From Verrucomicrobiota bacterium JB024 (lineage in GTDB: Bacteria; Verrucomicrobiota; Verrucomicrobiia; Opitutales; Cerasicoccaceae): a stretch of 64,000 nt of DNA. The stretch is taken from assembly GCA_030673825.1 (NCBI GenBank), contig JAUTCS010000119.1, forward strand, positions 1 through 64,000. The letters run 5' to 3'. Both the position numbers and the translations under genes were made by a program. Positions 18,228 to 26,698 of this stretch are shown here, piece by piece. Each line of letters opens with the position of its first letter. The first letter of the stretch is position 1. The notes under the pieces were generated by a model. That model did not search any database. It was not told the DNA's origin and worked only from the letters and a program-made list of their open reading frames with translations.

Positions 18228-20003
18228 ATGTGCGGAATCAGCGGAATAATGAAGTTCGACGGACAGGCGCCCGACCCGGCGCAGGTCTCGCGTATGATGG
18301 AAACGATGGTCCCCCGGGGACCCGATGGCGACGGCCTGATCGTCCGCGGCGCGGTGGCGCTCGGGCACCGGCGGCTCAAAATCATCGACCTAAGCGAGGC
18401 CGCGCAGCAGCCCATGGTGGACGCCGCGCTCGGGCTCAGCCTCGTCTATAACGGCGCCATCTACAACTACCCGGAGCTGCGCAAGGAACTGGAGGGCAAG
18501 GGCTACACCTTTTTCAGCCACGGCGACACCGAGGTGATTTTAAAGGCCTATCACGCCTGGGGCGCGGACTGCGTCAAGCGGCTCAACGGCATGTTTGCCT
18601 TCGCCATCCTCGAACGCGACAGCGGACGGCTCACGCTCGCCCGCGACCGCCTCGGCATCAAGCCCCTTTACTATACCAAGGACGCCACGAGCCTGCGCTT
18701 CGCTTCCACCCTGCCCGCCCTGCTCGCCGCGGGGGGTGTGGACACCTCGCTCGACCCTGTAGCGGTCAACCACTACATGAGCTTCCACTCCGTGGTGCCG
18801 CCCGAGCGCACGATCCTTAACGGCGTGAAAAAGCTCCCCCCCGCCACCGTGGCAGTAGTCGAGCCGGACGGCAAGATGAGTCAGCGCGTGTATTGGGATC
18901 TCCAATACGGCATGCGCGAGGACGAGAAAAGCCTTTCGCAGTCCGACTGGGAAGACGCCACCCTCGAAGTCATGCGCCGCGCCGTCAAGCGCCGCCTCGT
19001 GGCGGACGTGCCGGTGGGCGTGCTGCTCTCCGGCGGCCTCGACTCCAGCCTGATCGTCGGCCTGCTGGCCGAGCACAGCTCGCAGCAGATCGAGACCTTT
19101 TCCATCGGCTTCGAGACGGTCGGGGACGAGGCCGGGGACGAGTTCAAATACTCCGACATCATCGCCGAGCATTTCCAGACCAAGCACCATCAGCTGCCCA
19201 TCGACTCCACCCGCGCCCTCCCCGCGCTGAAGGCCTGCATCTCGCAGATGTCCGAGCCCATGGTCAGCCACGACAACGTCGGCTTTTACCTGCTCTCGCA
19301 GGAGGTGGCGAAGTTCGTCAAGGTCGTCCAGAGCGGCCAGGGGGCCGACGAGATTTTCGGCGGCTACCACTGGTACCCGCCCATGATGACCGCGAGCGAT
19401 CCGCTCGAAAGTTACTCCAAGGCGTTTTTCGACCGCGACTACGCCGAGTACTGCGGGGCGGTGGAAAAGAAATGGCAGCAGGGCGACTTCGCCCGCGAGT
19501 TCGTGCAGGCGCACTTCGCCAAGCCCGGCGCGGACGCCGCCATCGACAAGGCCATGCGCCTCGACGCGCAGGTCATGCTCGTGGACGATCCGGTCAAGCG
19601 CGTGGACAACAACACCATGGCCGCCAGCCTGGAGGCCCGCGTGCCCTTCCTCGACCACGAGGTGGTGGAGTTCGCCGCCCGCGTCCCCCCGGAGCTCAAA
19701 ATCAAAGACGACGGCAAGTACGTGCTCAAGGAGGCCGCCCGGCGCGTCATCCCCGCCGGGGTCATCGACCGCCCGAAGGGCTATTTCCCCGTGCCCGCGC
19801 TCAAGTACCTGCGCGGCGAGTTCCTCGAAATGGCCCGCGAGGCCCTTTGCAACGACACCGCCCGTGGCCGCGGCCTGTTCCAGCGCCCCTACGTGGAGAT
19901 GCTCCTGGCCTCCCCCGAGCAACACATCACCCCGCTGCGCGGCTCGAAGCTGTGGCAGCTCTCCCTGCTGGAGCTGTGGCTCCAGTCGCACGGCATTTCC
20001 TGA
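18228..20003 (+). CDS. NAGGN amidotransferase (asparagine synthase family)
   Basis: A 591-aa product. The start at 18228 is fixed by the N-terminal nucleophile: Met-Cys-Gly-Ile-Ser, whose Cys must become residue 1 of the class II glutaminase. The C-terminal ATP-pyrophosphatase domain has VLLSGGLDSSLIVGLL and SGQGADEIFGGYHWY. In isolation it would be called AsnB, but it is followed by the GNAT/ATP-grasp synthetase and an M42 peptidase, the conserved trio for N-acetylglutaminylglutamine amide. In that pathway it amidates the C-terminus of N-acetylglutaminylglutamine. A TTGACA hexamer at 18150 may belong to its promoter, but no convincing -10 box follows. Confidence 0.88.
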   Translation: MCGISGIMKFDGQAPDPAQVSRMMETMVPRGPDGDGLIVRGAVALGHRRLKIIDLSEAAQQPMVDAALGLSLVYNGAIYNYPELRKELEGKGYTFFSHGDTEVILKAYHAWGADCVKRLNGMFAFAILERDSGRLTLARDRLGIKPLYYTKDATSLRFASTLPALLAAGGVDTSLDPVAVNHYMSFHSVVPPERTILNGVKKLPPATVAVVEPDGKMSQRVYWDLQYGMREDEKSLSQSDWEDATLEVMRRAVKRRLVADVPVGVLLSGGLDSSLIVGLLAEHSSQQIETFSIGFETVGDEAGDEFKYSDIIAEHFQTKHHQLPIDSTRALPALKACISQMSEPMVSHDNVGFYLLSQEVAKFVKVVQSGQGADEIFGGYHWYPPMMTASDPLESYSKAFFDRDYAEYCGAVEKKWQQGDFAREFVQAHFAKPGADAAIDKAMRLDAQVMLVDDPVKRVDNNTMAASLEARVPFLDHEVVEFAARVPPELKIKDDGKYVLKEAARRVIPAGVIDRPKGYFPVPALKYLRGEFLEMAREALCNDTARGRGLFQRPYVEMLLASPEQHITPLRGSKLWQLSLLELWLQSHGIS

Positions 20004-20045
20004 GTCCGTCTCATCACACCTGTAGTTAAAAACCGCTACACACCC

Positions 20046-21719
20046 ATGGAAGTCCTCCAAACCAAGCCCGGCACCATCCTGCAATGCGGCTGGGGCCGCC
20101 TGCTGTTCGCCGACACCTTTCCCGCCCCCGAGTCGCTGGCCGAGTCCATCCTGGCCGAGCGTGACGACCAGCGCGACATCGCGCTGTACCTGCTCGACCC
20201 GCACCTGGTGCTCAACTGCGCCCCGCAGCAGATCTTTCTCGATCCTTCGAACACGTACCGGGCCCACTTCAGCCAGTACAAGAAACCCGCCCGCGAGCCC
20301 TCCGGGTTCGAGATCCGCGAGGTCGCGCACAAGGAGGACCTCGACGAGGTCAACCGCATCTACAGCGCGCTCAACATGGTCCCCGTGGACAAGGAGTACG
20401 TCTGGAAACAGCGCGATCACGAGGCCTTCACCTATTTCGTCGCGGTGAAGACCGACACGCAGGAGGTGATCGGCGCTACCATGGGCGTGGACCACCGCAG
20501 TTGCGGCGAGCACATGCCCAACCGGTGCAGCCTGTGGGCGCTCGGGGTGGACCCGCGCGCGGAGCTGCCCGGCGTCGGCCTGGCCCTGGTCAACCACCTG
20601 GTCGAGTACTACGGCTCACGCGGGCGCGAGGAGATGGATGTATCCGTTATCCATGACAACGTGAAGGCCCAGCGCCTCTACGAGAAACTCGGCTTCCAGC
20701 GCATCTACATCTTTGCCGCGAAGCGCCGCAACCGTATCAACGAGCGGCTCTTCGTCGGCGCTCCCGCCCCCGAGGGCTACAACCCGTACGCGGCCATCAT
20801 CATCAACGAGGCCCTGCGACGCGGCATCGCCGTGGACCCGCTCTCGCCCGAGCGGGGGTACTTCCGGCTCAGCCTCGGCGGGCGTACCGTCACCTGCTGG
20901 GAGTCGCTCTCGGAGCTGACCAGCGCCATCGCCCTCATGCGCACGGGGGACAAGCAATACACGCGCGAGATTTTAAACGAGCACAAGCTCTGCACTCCCG
21001 ACCAGATCACCGCCGGCGACCGCCGCCAGGAGCTGCGCTTCCTCAACACGCACAAGAGTGTAGTGGTCAAGCCGCTACACGGCGAGCAGGGCCAGGGCAT
21101 CTCCGTCGATGTGCGCTCGGAGGAGTCGCTGAAGAACGCCATCGAGAAGGCCCGCGAGCACGACGACACTGTCCTGATCGAGCAGTACGTCGAGGGGCAG
21201 GACCTGCGCGTCATCGTCATCAACCAGGAGGTCGTGGCCGCCGCCGTGCGTCGCCCCCCGAGCGTGATCGGCACCGGCGAGCACACCGTCCGCGCCCTCA
21301 TTGAGAAGCTCAGTCGCCGACGCGCCGCCGCCACCGGCGGCGAAAGCACCATCCCGCTCGACGAGGAGACCGAGCGCTGCGTGCGTATGGCCGGGTACGA
21401 ACTCGACGATGTGCTGGAAAAGGACACCGCCATCGCCGTGCGCAAGACCGCCAACCTCCACACCGGCGGCACCATCCACGACGTCACAGCGGAGCTTCAC
21501 CCCGTGCTGGCTGACGCCAGTGTGCGGGCCGCCCGCGCCCTCGACATCCCCGTGGTGGGGCTCGACCTCATGGTGCCTTCGCCCGACCGGCCCGAGTATG
21601 TCTTTATCGAGGCGAACGAGCGTCCCGGCCTCGCCAACCACGAGCCCCAGCCCACGGCCGAGAAGTTCATCGACTTCCTCTTCCCCCAGACCATCACGCC
21701 GCCCGCCCCGCAGGCTTGA
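20046..21719 (+). CDS. N-acetylglutaminylglutamine synthetase (GNAT + ATP-grasp)
   Basis: A 557-aa two-domain enzyme. Residues about 90-240 form a GNAT acetyltransferase (GATMGVDH, LGVDPRAELPGVGLALVNHL, YEKLGFQRIY). Residues about 290-550 form an ATP-grasp ligase related to cyanophycin synthetase and RimK (VVKPLHGEQGQGISVDV, LIEQYVEGQDLRVIVI, VGLDLMV and FIEANERPGL). This fusion is specific to synthesis of the compatible solute NAGGN: one part acetylates glutamine and the other joins a second glutamine. It is 42 bp downstream of the amidotransferase and 38 bp upstream of the M42 gene, so a single operon is likely. Induction by salt is known for this pathway elsewhere; no control site is evident here. 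Confidence 0.9.
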   Translation: MEVLQTKPGTILQCGWGRLLFADTFPAPESLAESILAERDDQRDIALYLLDPHLVLNCAPQQIFLDPSNTYRAHFSQYKKPAREPSGFEIREVAHKEDLDEVNRIYSALNMVPVDKEYVWKQRDHEAFTYFVAVKTDTQEVIGATMGVDHRSCGEHMPNRCSLWALGVDPRAELPGVGLALVNHLVEYYGSRGREEMDVSVIHDNVKAQRLYEKLGFQRIYIFAAKRRNRINERLFVGAPAPEGYNPYAAIIINEALRRGIAVDPLSPERGYFRLSLGGRTVTCWESLSELTSAIALMRTGDKQYTREILNEHKLCTPDQITAGDRRQELRFLNTHKSVVVKPLHGEQGQGISVDVRSEESLKNAIEKAREHDDTVLIEQYVEGQDLRVIVINQEVVAAAVRRPPSVIGTGEHTVRALIEKLSRRRAAATGGESTIPLDEETERCVRMAGYELDDVLEKDTAIAVRKTANLHTGGTIHDVTAELHPVLADASVRAARALDIPVVGLDLMVPSPDRPEYVFIEANERPGLANHEPQPTAEKFIDFLFPQTITPPAPQA

Positions 21720-21757
21720 GGCGGCAGTCTTTTTCTCTCACTCCCTTCACCCACTGT

Positions 21758-22972
21758 ATGCCCAAAAAGAAACCTGACGGCCCCGACGCCGAGTACCTGC
21801 AACAGGTCCTGCTCAAGCTTTTGAGCATCCACAGCCCCTCGGGCTACACCGACCCGATCGTGCGCGAGCTGTGTAACGAACTCGACGCCCTCGGACTGCC
21901 TTATGAGCTGACGCGCCGCGGCGCTGTGCGCACGACCCTGCCCGGTCGCGCCTACAGCCCGGACCGCGCCCTCGTCGGCCACGTGGACACGCTCGGGGCC
22001 GTGGTCAAGGGGCTGAAGGACAATGGTCGCGTCGAGCTCGTCCCCGTCGGCACCTGGTCGGCACGTTTCGCCGAAGGCGCCCGCGTCTCGCTCTACACCG
22101 ACACCGGCATCCACCGTGGCACCATCCTGCCGCTAAAAGCCTCCGGGCACACCTATAACGACGCCATCGATACCCAGCCGAGCATCTGGGAAAATGTCGA
22201 GCTGCGCATCGACGAAGACTTCAACAGTCGCGAAGACCTGATCAAAGGCGGCGTGCAGATCTTAGACTTCGTCTGGGTTGACACACAGGCGGAAATTTAG
22301 CAAAACGGCTACAACAACGCCCGCCACCTCGACGACAAGGCCGGGGTCGCCGCCATGCTCACCGCGGCCAAGTATGTCAAGGACCACGGCATCGAACTAC
22401 CCGTGGAGTGCCACCTGCTTTTCACCATCTCGGAGGAGGTCGGCTCCGGTGCCTCAGCCGTGCTGCACGGCGACGTGGCCGAGATGGTCTCCATCGACAA
22501 CGGCACTGTCGCCCCCGGGCAGAACTCCCGCGAGCACGGCGTGACCATCGCCATGGGCGACTCGACCGGGCCCTTTGACTACCACCTCACGCATCACCTG
22601 CTGAACCTCTGCGCGAAGAACGCGATCGGCCACCAGCGCGACATTTTTAAGTATTACCGCTGCGACAGCGCCTCGGCCCTTGAGGCTGGCAACGACATCC
22701 GTACCGCGCTGGTGACCTTCGGGGTGGATGCCTCACACGGCTACGAGCGCACGCATCTGGACGCGCTCCTGTCCGTGACGCGACTAATGGTCGCCTACTG
22801 CCAGACAAACCTCGTGTACCAGCGCCAGCGCAAGCACCTGGGCACGCTCCAGACCTTCCCGAAGGTGAAGAAGACCGACGTGCCGCTGACCCAGCTTGAG
22901 CAGACAGAGTCACAGGCACAGATCCCCCCGCCCGCACCCCGCGAGAAAAAAGCCCCCAGGGCGAAGAAGTAA
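21758..22972 (+). pseudogene. NAGGN-system M42 family peptidase, interrupted by in-frame TAG
   Basis: The frame starting MPKKKPDG at 21758 reads well to an amber TAG at 22298-22300, then continues in the same frame to 22972. Joining the halves restores a full M42 aminopeptidase-like protein of about 404 residues: VGHVDTLG (metal His/Asp), then after the stop QNGYNNARHLDDKAG (bridging Asp), FTISEEVGSG (catalytic and metal Glu), SIDNG and VDASHGYERTH (metal His). The stop falls in a loop before the bridging metal ligand. It is a single-base lesion (for example CAG to TAG), a suppressed codon or a sequencing error. The gene completes the NAGGN trio; the peptidase role in the pathway is not well defined. 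Confidence 0.85.
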
Positions 22973-23090
22973 GGCGCTGGTCTTTACCGTCCAGTCCCGG
23001 GGACATAGACACGCAGGGCGTGTATTGAAAAATCGATACAAGGAGGCATTGACTTCGCTGGCCTCGCCACGAGCGGCTGCGTCCGACGTC

Positions 23091-24497
23091 TCAAGGTTGC
23101 ATGAGGCCATTTTCCATGGCCGCACCGAGAAAGGCTGCCGCCGTCCACAGTTGGTGGTCGGAGCCGATGAGTTTCCCCGTGTACGCCTCGGTCAGCTCGC
23201 GGAAGCCCCGCTCGTCGCGGCAGGCACGGGCCGTCAGGTCGAGCCAAGCTTGGCGCGCGGGCGCAGGGTCTTTGTCTAACCGTGCGCGGGCCTGCATCAG
23301 GAGGCCATCGGTGTAGGGCCAGCAGGTGCGGTTGTGGTAGACATGCGGGTTGTCCTCGTAAAAGGGCTCCAGCAACGGCACACCCCAACGGTGCACGGGG
23401 CAGGACAATCCCCGTGATTCTTCGCCGGGCTCGAAGACGCCCGCCTGCCCGCCGAACGCCGCCGAGAGCGGGTTCAGGCGCGGGTTGACCATGCCGTCGC
23501 GGTCCTTGTAGTAGGCCAGCTGTCCGGTGGGCAAAAGCAGTTCACGACGGATGGCGGTACGGAGAGCGTCGGCCCGTTCCCGCCAGCGTTGGCTCTCGTC
23601 GGGCTTGTTCAGACGGGCGGCGGTACTCGCCATAACGCGCAGGGCGATGAGGTAAAGACAGTTCGTGCTGGCGGCCTTCAGGGTGACGCAGTAGTGCAGC
23701 GAGGCCGGGGCGCGACCGAAGTCCCACCGCGAGGGGTCTTCGCGCACATCGACGTGGCCGATCCAGAAGTTTTTGTGGTCACGCGGATCCTCGGGCGCGT
23801 CCTGCGTCGGGTAGCCACACATCATGGTGTCGGCGAAGCACGCCTGCCCGCGGTAAAGGCCGTCCGAAGGATCGTAAAAGATGTTGTAGAACTCGCGGAA
23901 AGAGCGCTGAGCGTTTTCATAGAGCCAGGTCCACTCGTCATCGCCGGCGGCGGTCTTCTCCAACAGGTCGGCGTAGCCCCAGATCCAGACCACGTCGTCC
24001 GTGCGCCGCCCGATGTCGGCCGTGCGGTATTTGCGGATAAAGCCGTCCCAGTCGAGCCCGGTCTGTCGAACGGGCCAGCCCTCAACGCGATCGAGGCTGG
24101 AGGTCGAGGAGACGTTCCACCCGGCGGTGAAGCGCGCCTCGCGGTCCACCCGCAGGCTGGTGCGCATGATCTGCGGATAGAGGCGGTTGAGCCCGAGCAC
24201 ACCGGAGAGCGCGAGATCACGCGTGAAGAGCACCGGCCCGAACTCCTTGCCCGCGCCGAAATACTTGCCCTCGACGCGGTTCGACTCCACATCCCAGAGC
24301 GCCTGGGCGATCAGCCGTCGCAGGATCGGTGTGGCCGCCTCGGCCATCCCCACCGCGCGCTCCACCTGCCGCTCCGGAATATCCGTCACTGAAACCGTGC
24401 CCAGCATGTCTTCGTACCCTTCCGGGCTCCAGCGCATCTGCGTTCCCTCCCCCCAGGTGCCTTCAGGCAAAACGTTCGGCATTGTGGCTTTGCTCAT
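23091..24497 (-). CDS. Six-hairpin (alpha/alpha barrel) glycosidase-like protein
   Basis: A 468-aa protein without a signal peptide. Helical repeats with LFTRDLALSGVLGLNRLYPQ, SRWDFGRAPASLHYCV and TCWPYTDGLLMQ resemble the six-hairpin glycosidase fold (amylo-alpha-1,6-glucosidase, GH37/GH63 and rhamnosidase relatives). I cannot assign the family or substrate. The ATG at 24497 has no clear Shine-Dalgarno box; instead a GACATCGAT-type site ends 8 bp upstream (24505-24519), linking it to the sulfatase locus at 1-8.7 kb. It is convergent with the interrupted M42 gene. A cytoplasmic step in breakdown of the same glycan is plausible but inferred. Confidence 0.65.
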   Translation of the reverse strand: MSKATMPNVLPEGTWGEGTQMRWSPEGYEDMLGTVSVTDIPERQVERAVGMAEAATPILRRLIAQALWDVESNRVEGKYFGAGKEFGPVLFTRDLALSGVLGLNRLYPQIMRTSLRVDREARFTAGWNVSSTSSLDRVEGWPVRQTGLDWDGFIRKYRTADIGRRTDDVVWIWGYADLLEKTAAGDDEWTWLYENAQRSFREFYNIFYDPSDGLYRGQACFADTMMCGYPTQDAPEDPRDHKNFWIGHVDVREDPSRWDFGRAPASLHYCVTLKAASTNCLYLIALRVMASTAARLNKPDESQRWRERADALRTAIRRELLLPTGQLAYYKDRDGMVNPRLNPLSAAFGGQAGVFEPGEESRGLSCPVHRWGVPLLEPFYEDNPHVYHNRTCWPYTDGLLMQARARLDKDPAPARQAWLDLTARACRDERGFRELTEAYTGKLIGSDHQLWTAAAFLGAAMENGLMQP

Positions 24498-24504
24498 AAA
24501 AAAA

Positions 24505-24519
24505 TGCTATCGATGTCAC
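24505..24519 (-). promoter_or_regulatory. Putative operator, GACATCGAT family, before glycosidase
   Basis: On the minus strand it reads GTGACATCGATAGCA, sharing its first 11 bases with the site at 1151 (GTGACATCGAT). It ends 8 bp before the start codon at 24497, in an AT-rich leader. Its position at the ribosome-binding region would allow repression. It is the most distant member of the four-site set. Confidence 0.45.
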
Positions 24520-24634
24520 TTTTAATTTAGCAAGCCTGAAGTTACGTCATACAGATGGTTTTCAGCCGCTGCCACCCGCACACCATCGGGGAGAAAGACT
24601 GGCGAGGCTCCCGGGAATGTGATAAGCAGTAGGT

Positions 24635-25126
24635 ATGATGCAAAACATGAAAGTCGCCGGGATCAGCGTGGTAATCGTGGCCATTGTACTGGGGATCATC
24701 ATGATGGGACGGGGCGACGACGAGCAGCAGATCCACGACCTGCTCGACAAGCTGGAGGAACTCGGCTCGAAGCCCGATCGCGAAGGACAAATCCAGAGTC
24801 TCGCCGCCGCCAAGCAGATCGCCGACTGCTTCACCGAGCAGGCCGAGGTGCGCATCATGCCCGAGCTCTCCTACGCCACCGACCGCAAGGAGCTCACCGG
24901 AATGATGGTCGCCGCGCGCAGCCGCGTCAGCAGTGCCGACGTGAGCCTGGGCAACCGCTCCATCAGCGTCTCCGAGGACGGGCGGCGGGCCACGGTCATC
25001 ACCACCGGCACAGCCAACGTCATCATTGGCGGCGAACGCGACCGCCACAAAGACCGCTACCGCATGGAGCTGGTCAAGGTGGACGGCGACTGGCTCATCT
25101 CCAGTGTCGAACCGGCGGACGGCTAA
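24635..25126 (+). CDS. Membrane-anchored hypothetical protein, NTF2/SnoaL-like
   Basis: A 163-aa product. Residues 6-24 are one hydrophobic helix (VAGISVVIVAIVLGIIMM) with no clear cleavage site. The rest has the alpha-helix plus curved-sheet pattern of NTF2-like domains: a helical start with ADCFTEQAEVRIM, and an end with YRMELVKVDGDWLISSVEP, typical of proteins that bind small ligands or adapt to partners. No catalytic residues are identifiable. It stands alone, divergent from the six-hairpin glycosidase. The assignment is fold-level only. Confidence 0.6.
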   Translation: MMQNMKVAGISVVIVAIVLGIIMMGRGDDEQQIHDLLDKLEELGSKPDREGQIQSLAAAKQIADCFTEQAEVRIMPELSYATDRKELTGMMVAARSRVSSADVSLGNRSISVSEDGRRATVITTGTANVIIGGERDRHKDRYRMELVKVDGDWLISSVEPADG

Positions 25127-25163
25127 GAGGTCTGTACGATGAAAAAGCAGGCCAGCCCTTTAC

Positions 25164-25547
25164 TCATGGCGTGACTTTTGAGAGCCAGCCGCGGTTGCGG
25201 GCAACCCAGCGGTAGAGCGCTTCGCTCACGCAGCGGAAGAGCCCACACCGCTGGTAGCAGCGCCAGCCCAGTGACCAGCCGCGTACATCCTTCAAGGCGC
25301 AGAAAACCGCCTCGGCTCCGCGGGTGACGCGCCCGTCCGGCTCGATCAGGTGGACCGCTTTGGTGAAAGCCTCCTCCCCCACCTCGGGGAAGCGTGTAGC
25401 GACTTCCTGATACGAGGCCGTGTCGAAGGCCGGGCCAACACGCCGCTCCAGCCGCCGCACCCAGCGCGCGCAAAAGCGGCAATCCCCGTCCCAGACCAGA
25501 AGCGGACGGACGGGTGGCGATGAGACGGTGAGACGGGCTGCGGACAT
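25164..25547 (-). CDS. DCC family thiol-disulfide oxidoreductase-like protein (DUF393)
   Basis: A 127-aa protein. The hallmark is LLVWDGDCRFCARWVRRLE near residue 17, the D-x-x-C-x-x-C motif of DCC-family proteins, followed by the typical ALKDVRG and a C-terminal helix. The start at 25547 gives the motif its usual position near the N-terminus; the longer frame upstream reads through a dispersed repeat and is rejected. Members are small thioredoxin-fold proteins of poorly defined redox function. Confidence 0.8.
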   Translation of the reverse strand: MSAARLTVSSPPVRPLLVWDGDCRFCARWVRRLERRVGPAFDTASYQEVATRFPEVGEEAFTKAVHLIEPDGRVTRGAEAVFCALKDVRGWSLGWRCYQRCGLFRCVSEALYRWVARNRGWLSKVTP

Positions 25548-25573
25548 CGTTGCGAGTGTTTTGCGGGGAGAAC

Positions 25574-25712
25574 TTAACCGCAAAGGCGCGAAGACGCAAA
25601 GGGACGGACGCATTCTGAGAATACTCGTACGCGCAGGAGTCCTCCTCCGGCACGGATAATCGCTGACCATTTTTTTGCCAAAGCCTTTGCGCCGACGCGG
25701 CTTTGCGGTTAG
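25574..25712. repeat. Inverted repeat pair, AACCGCAAAGGCGCGAAG family
   Basis: TTAACCGCAAAGGCGCGAAG (start 25574) and its near-complement ending 25712 match in about 24 of 29 positions and face each other across 81 bp. The phrase resembles the other G/A-rich dispersed phrases in this window. It lies in the divergent gap between the DCC-family gene and the 40-codon gene. Confidence 0.5.
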
Positions 25713-25739
25713 AGATATGTCCTCTCCCGCCCGATCCCC

Positions 25740-25862
25740 ATGAGCAAGACCGCCTGCGATATCAAGGACTACAAATCCCCCAAAGACGCCGCCTACATCT
25801 GCAAAAAGTGCGGGCTCAAGGCCGACAAGGAAAAGAAGCTGTGCAAGCCGAAGAAGCGGTGA
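25740..25862 (+). CDS. Small CxxC protein, 40 aa
   Basis: A short ORF, ATG to TGA, encoding a 40-residue basic protein: MSKTACDIKDYKSPKDAAYI, then CKKCGLKADKEKKLCKPKKR. The two CKKC cysteines plus two others (Cys 6, 21, 24 and 35) could bind one zinc in a rubredoxin-like or zinc-ribbon knuckle. It lies 47 bp before the HPP gene on the same strand. No clear ribosome-binding site is visible, so the coding call rests on the structured composition and the cysteine spacing. Confidence 0.5.
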   Translation: MSKTACDIKDYKSPKDAAYICKKCGLKADKEKKLCKPKKR

Positions 25863-25909
25863 GCAGTTCAGGGTTGGCAGGGACGTCCCGGCTCGGCTAT
25901 CTGTAGCGC

Positions 25910-26401
25910 ATGGGACAACTCTCGCGGGCGACCTATGTCGGGACCGGATCACTGCTGAGCATGGGCAGCCTCGCCGTCGTGGCCGCGATCACGCAAAGCC
26001 CGTTTATCTTCCCGTCGCTGGGGCCGACCGCGTACCTGCTCTATTTCAGCCCGTCCTCGCCCGCCTCCACGCCCCGGGCCTGCCTGCTCGGGCACGCCGT
26101 CGCGCTGGTGTGCGGGTACTTCGCGCTGACTGTCGCCGGGCTGGCCGACCGCCCCCCGGACGCCGCCGTGCAGGTGGAACTGGCTCGCGTCATCGCCGCC
26201 GGGCTCTCGCTCGGGCTGACCTGCTTTTTTCTCGTCCTCCTCAAGTGCGACCACCCGCCCGCCGGAGCCACCACGCTCATCGTGTCCCTCGGCCTGATCA
26301 CCCAGCCCTGGCAACTCGTCGTCATGGAAATCGCCGTTGGCGTGCTCCTGCTCCAGGCCCTCGCCCTCAACGCCCTTACCCGGCGAAGGTCGCAATCATG
26401 A
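25910..26401 (+). CDS. HPP family membrane protein
   Basis: A 163-aa protein with four hydrophobic helices. The family motif HPP is present as CDHPPAGATTLIVSLG near residue 115, after FPSLGPTAYLLYFSP, another conserved segment. HPP proteins are linked to nitrite transport in plants and cyanobacteria, and some bacterial forms carry CBS domains; none is present here. Function in this organism is unknown. The gene ends directly before a repeat-rich gap. Confidence 0.8.
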   Translation: MGQLSRATYVGTGSLLSMGSLAVVAAITQSPFIFPSLGPTAYLLYFSPSSPASTPRACLLGHAVALVCGYFALTVAGLADRPPDAAVQVELARVIAAGLSLGLTCFFLVLLKCDHPPAGATTLIVSLGLITQPWQLVVMEIAVGVLLLQALALNALTRRRSQS

Positions 26402-26698
26402 ATATTGGGGGCTCCGCGCCCCGATTGCTGGTCCAGCCGGCCCCCCGCAGCAGACAAAGTCTGCACTTTCGATGCTACGCATCGCGTCAGCGTTTAGGGG
26501 AAAGAGCGACGCTCTTTTCCCTGAACGCCGAGAAGCATCCAAACTGAGTGCACCCAACGTGCATGCCCAAGGCTTACTGCACCTTGAGAGGCGATAGCGT
26601 GAAAACACAAGCCGCGTGCGCACAGGCGGAGGATTCCTTCGCGCCTCTTCGCGTGGCTTCGCGGGCAACTTTCGGAACTGCTCGTTGGTGCAGCGGTG
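26402..26698. repeat. Repeat-rich intergenic segment
   Basis: No gene seen. It opens with AATATTGGGGGCTCCGCGCC and GATTGCTGGTCCAGCCGGCC (26423-26442), matching 41751 in 23 of 24 positions over its full length. A stem GGGAAAGAGC..GCTCTTTTCCC follows near 26500. Near the end, 26637-26669 is an inverted copy of the GTTGCCCGCGAAG repeat. The gap lies between convergent HPP and hemL genes. Confidence 0.55.

Noticed and set aside
18540-20597. Long minus-strand open frame opposite the NAGGN amidotransferase
   Set aside because: It is an antisense shadow created by GC-rich codon bias; it has no recognisable domain and lies over a gene with clear catalytic motifs.
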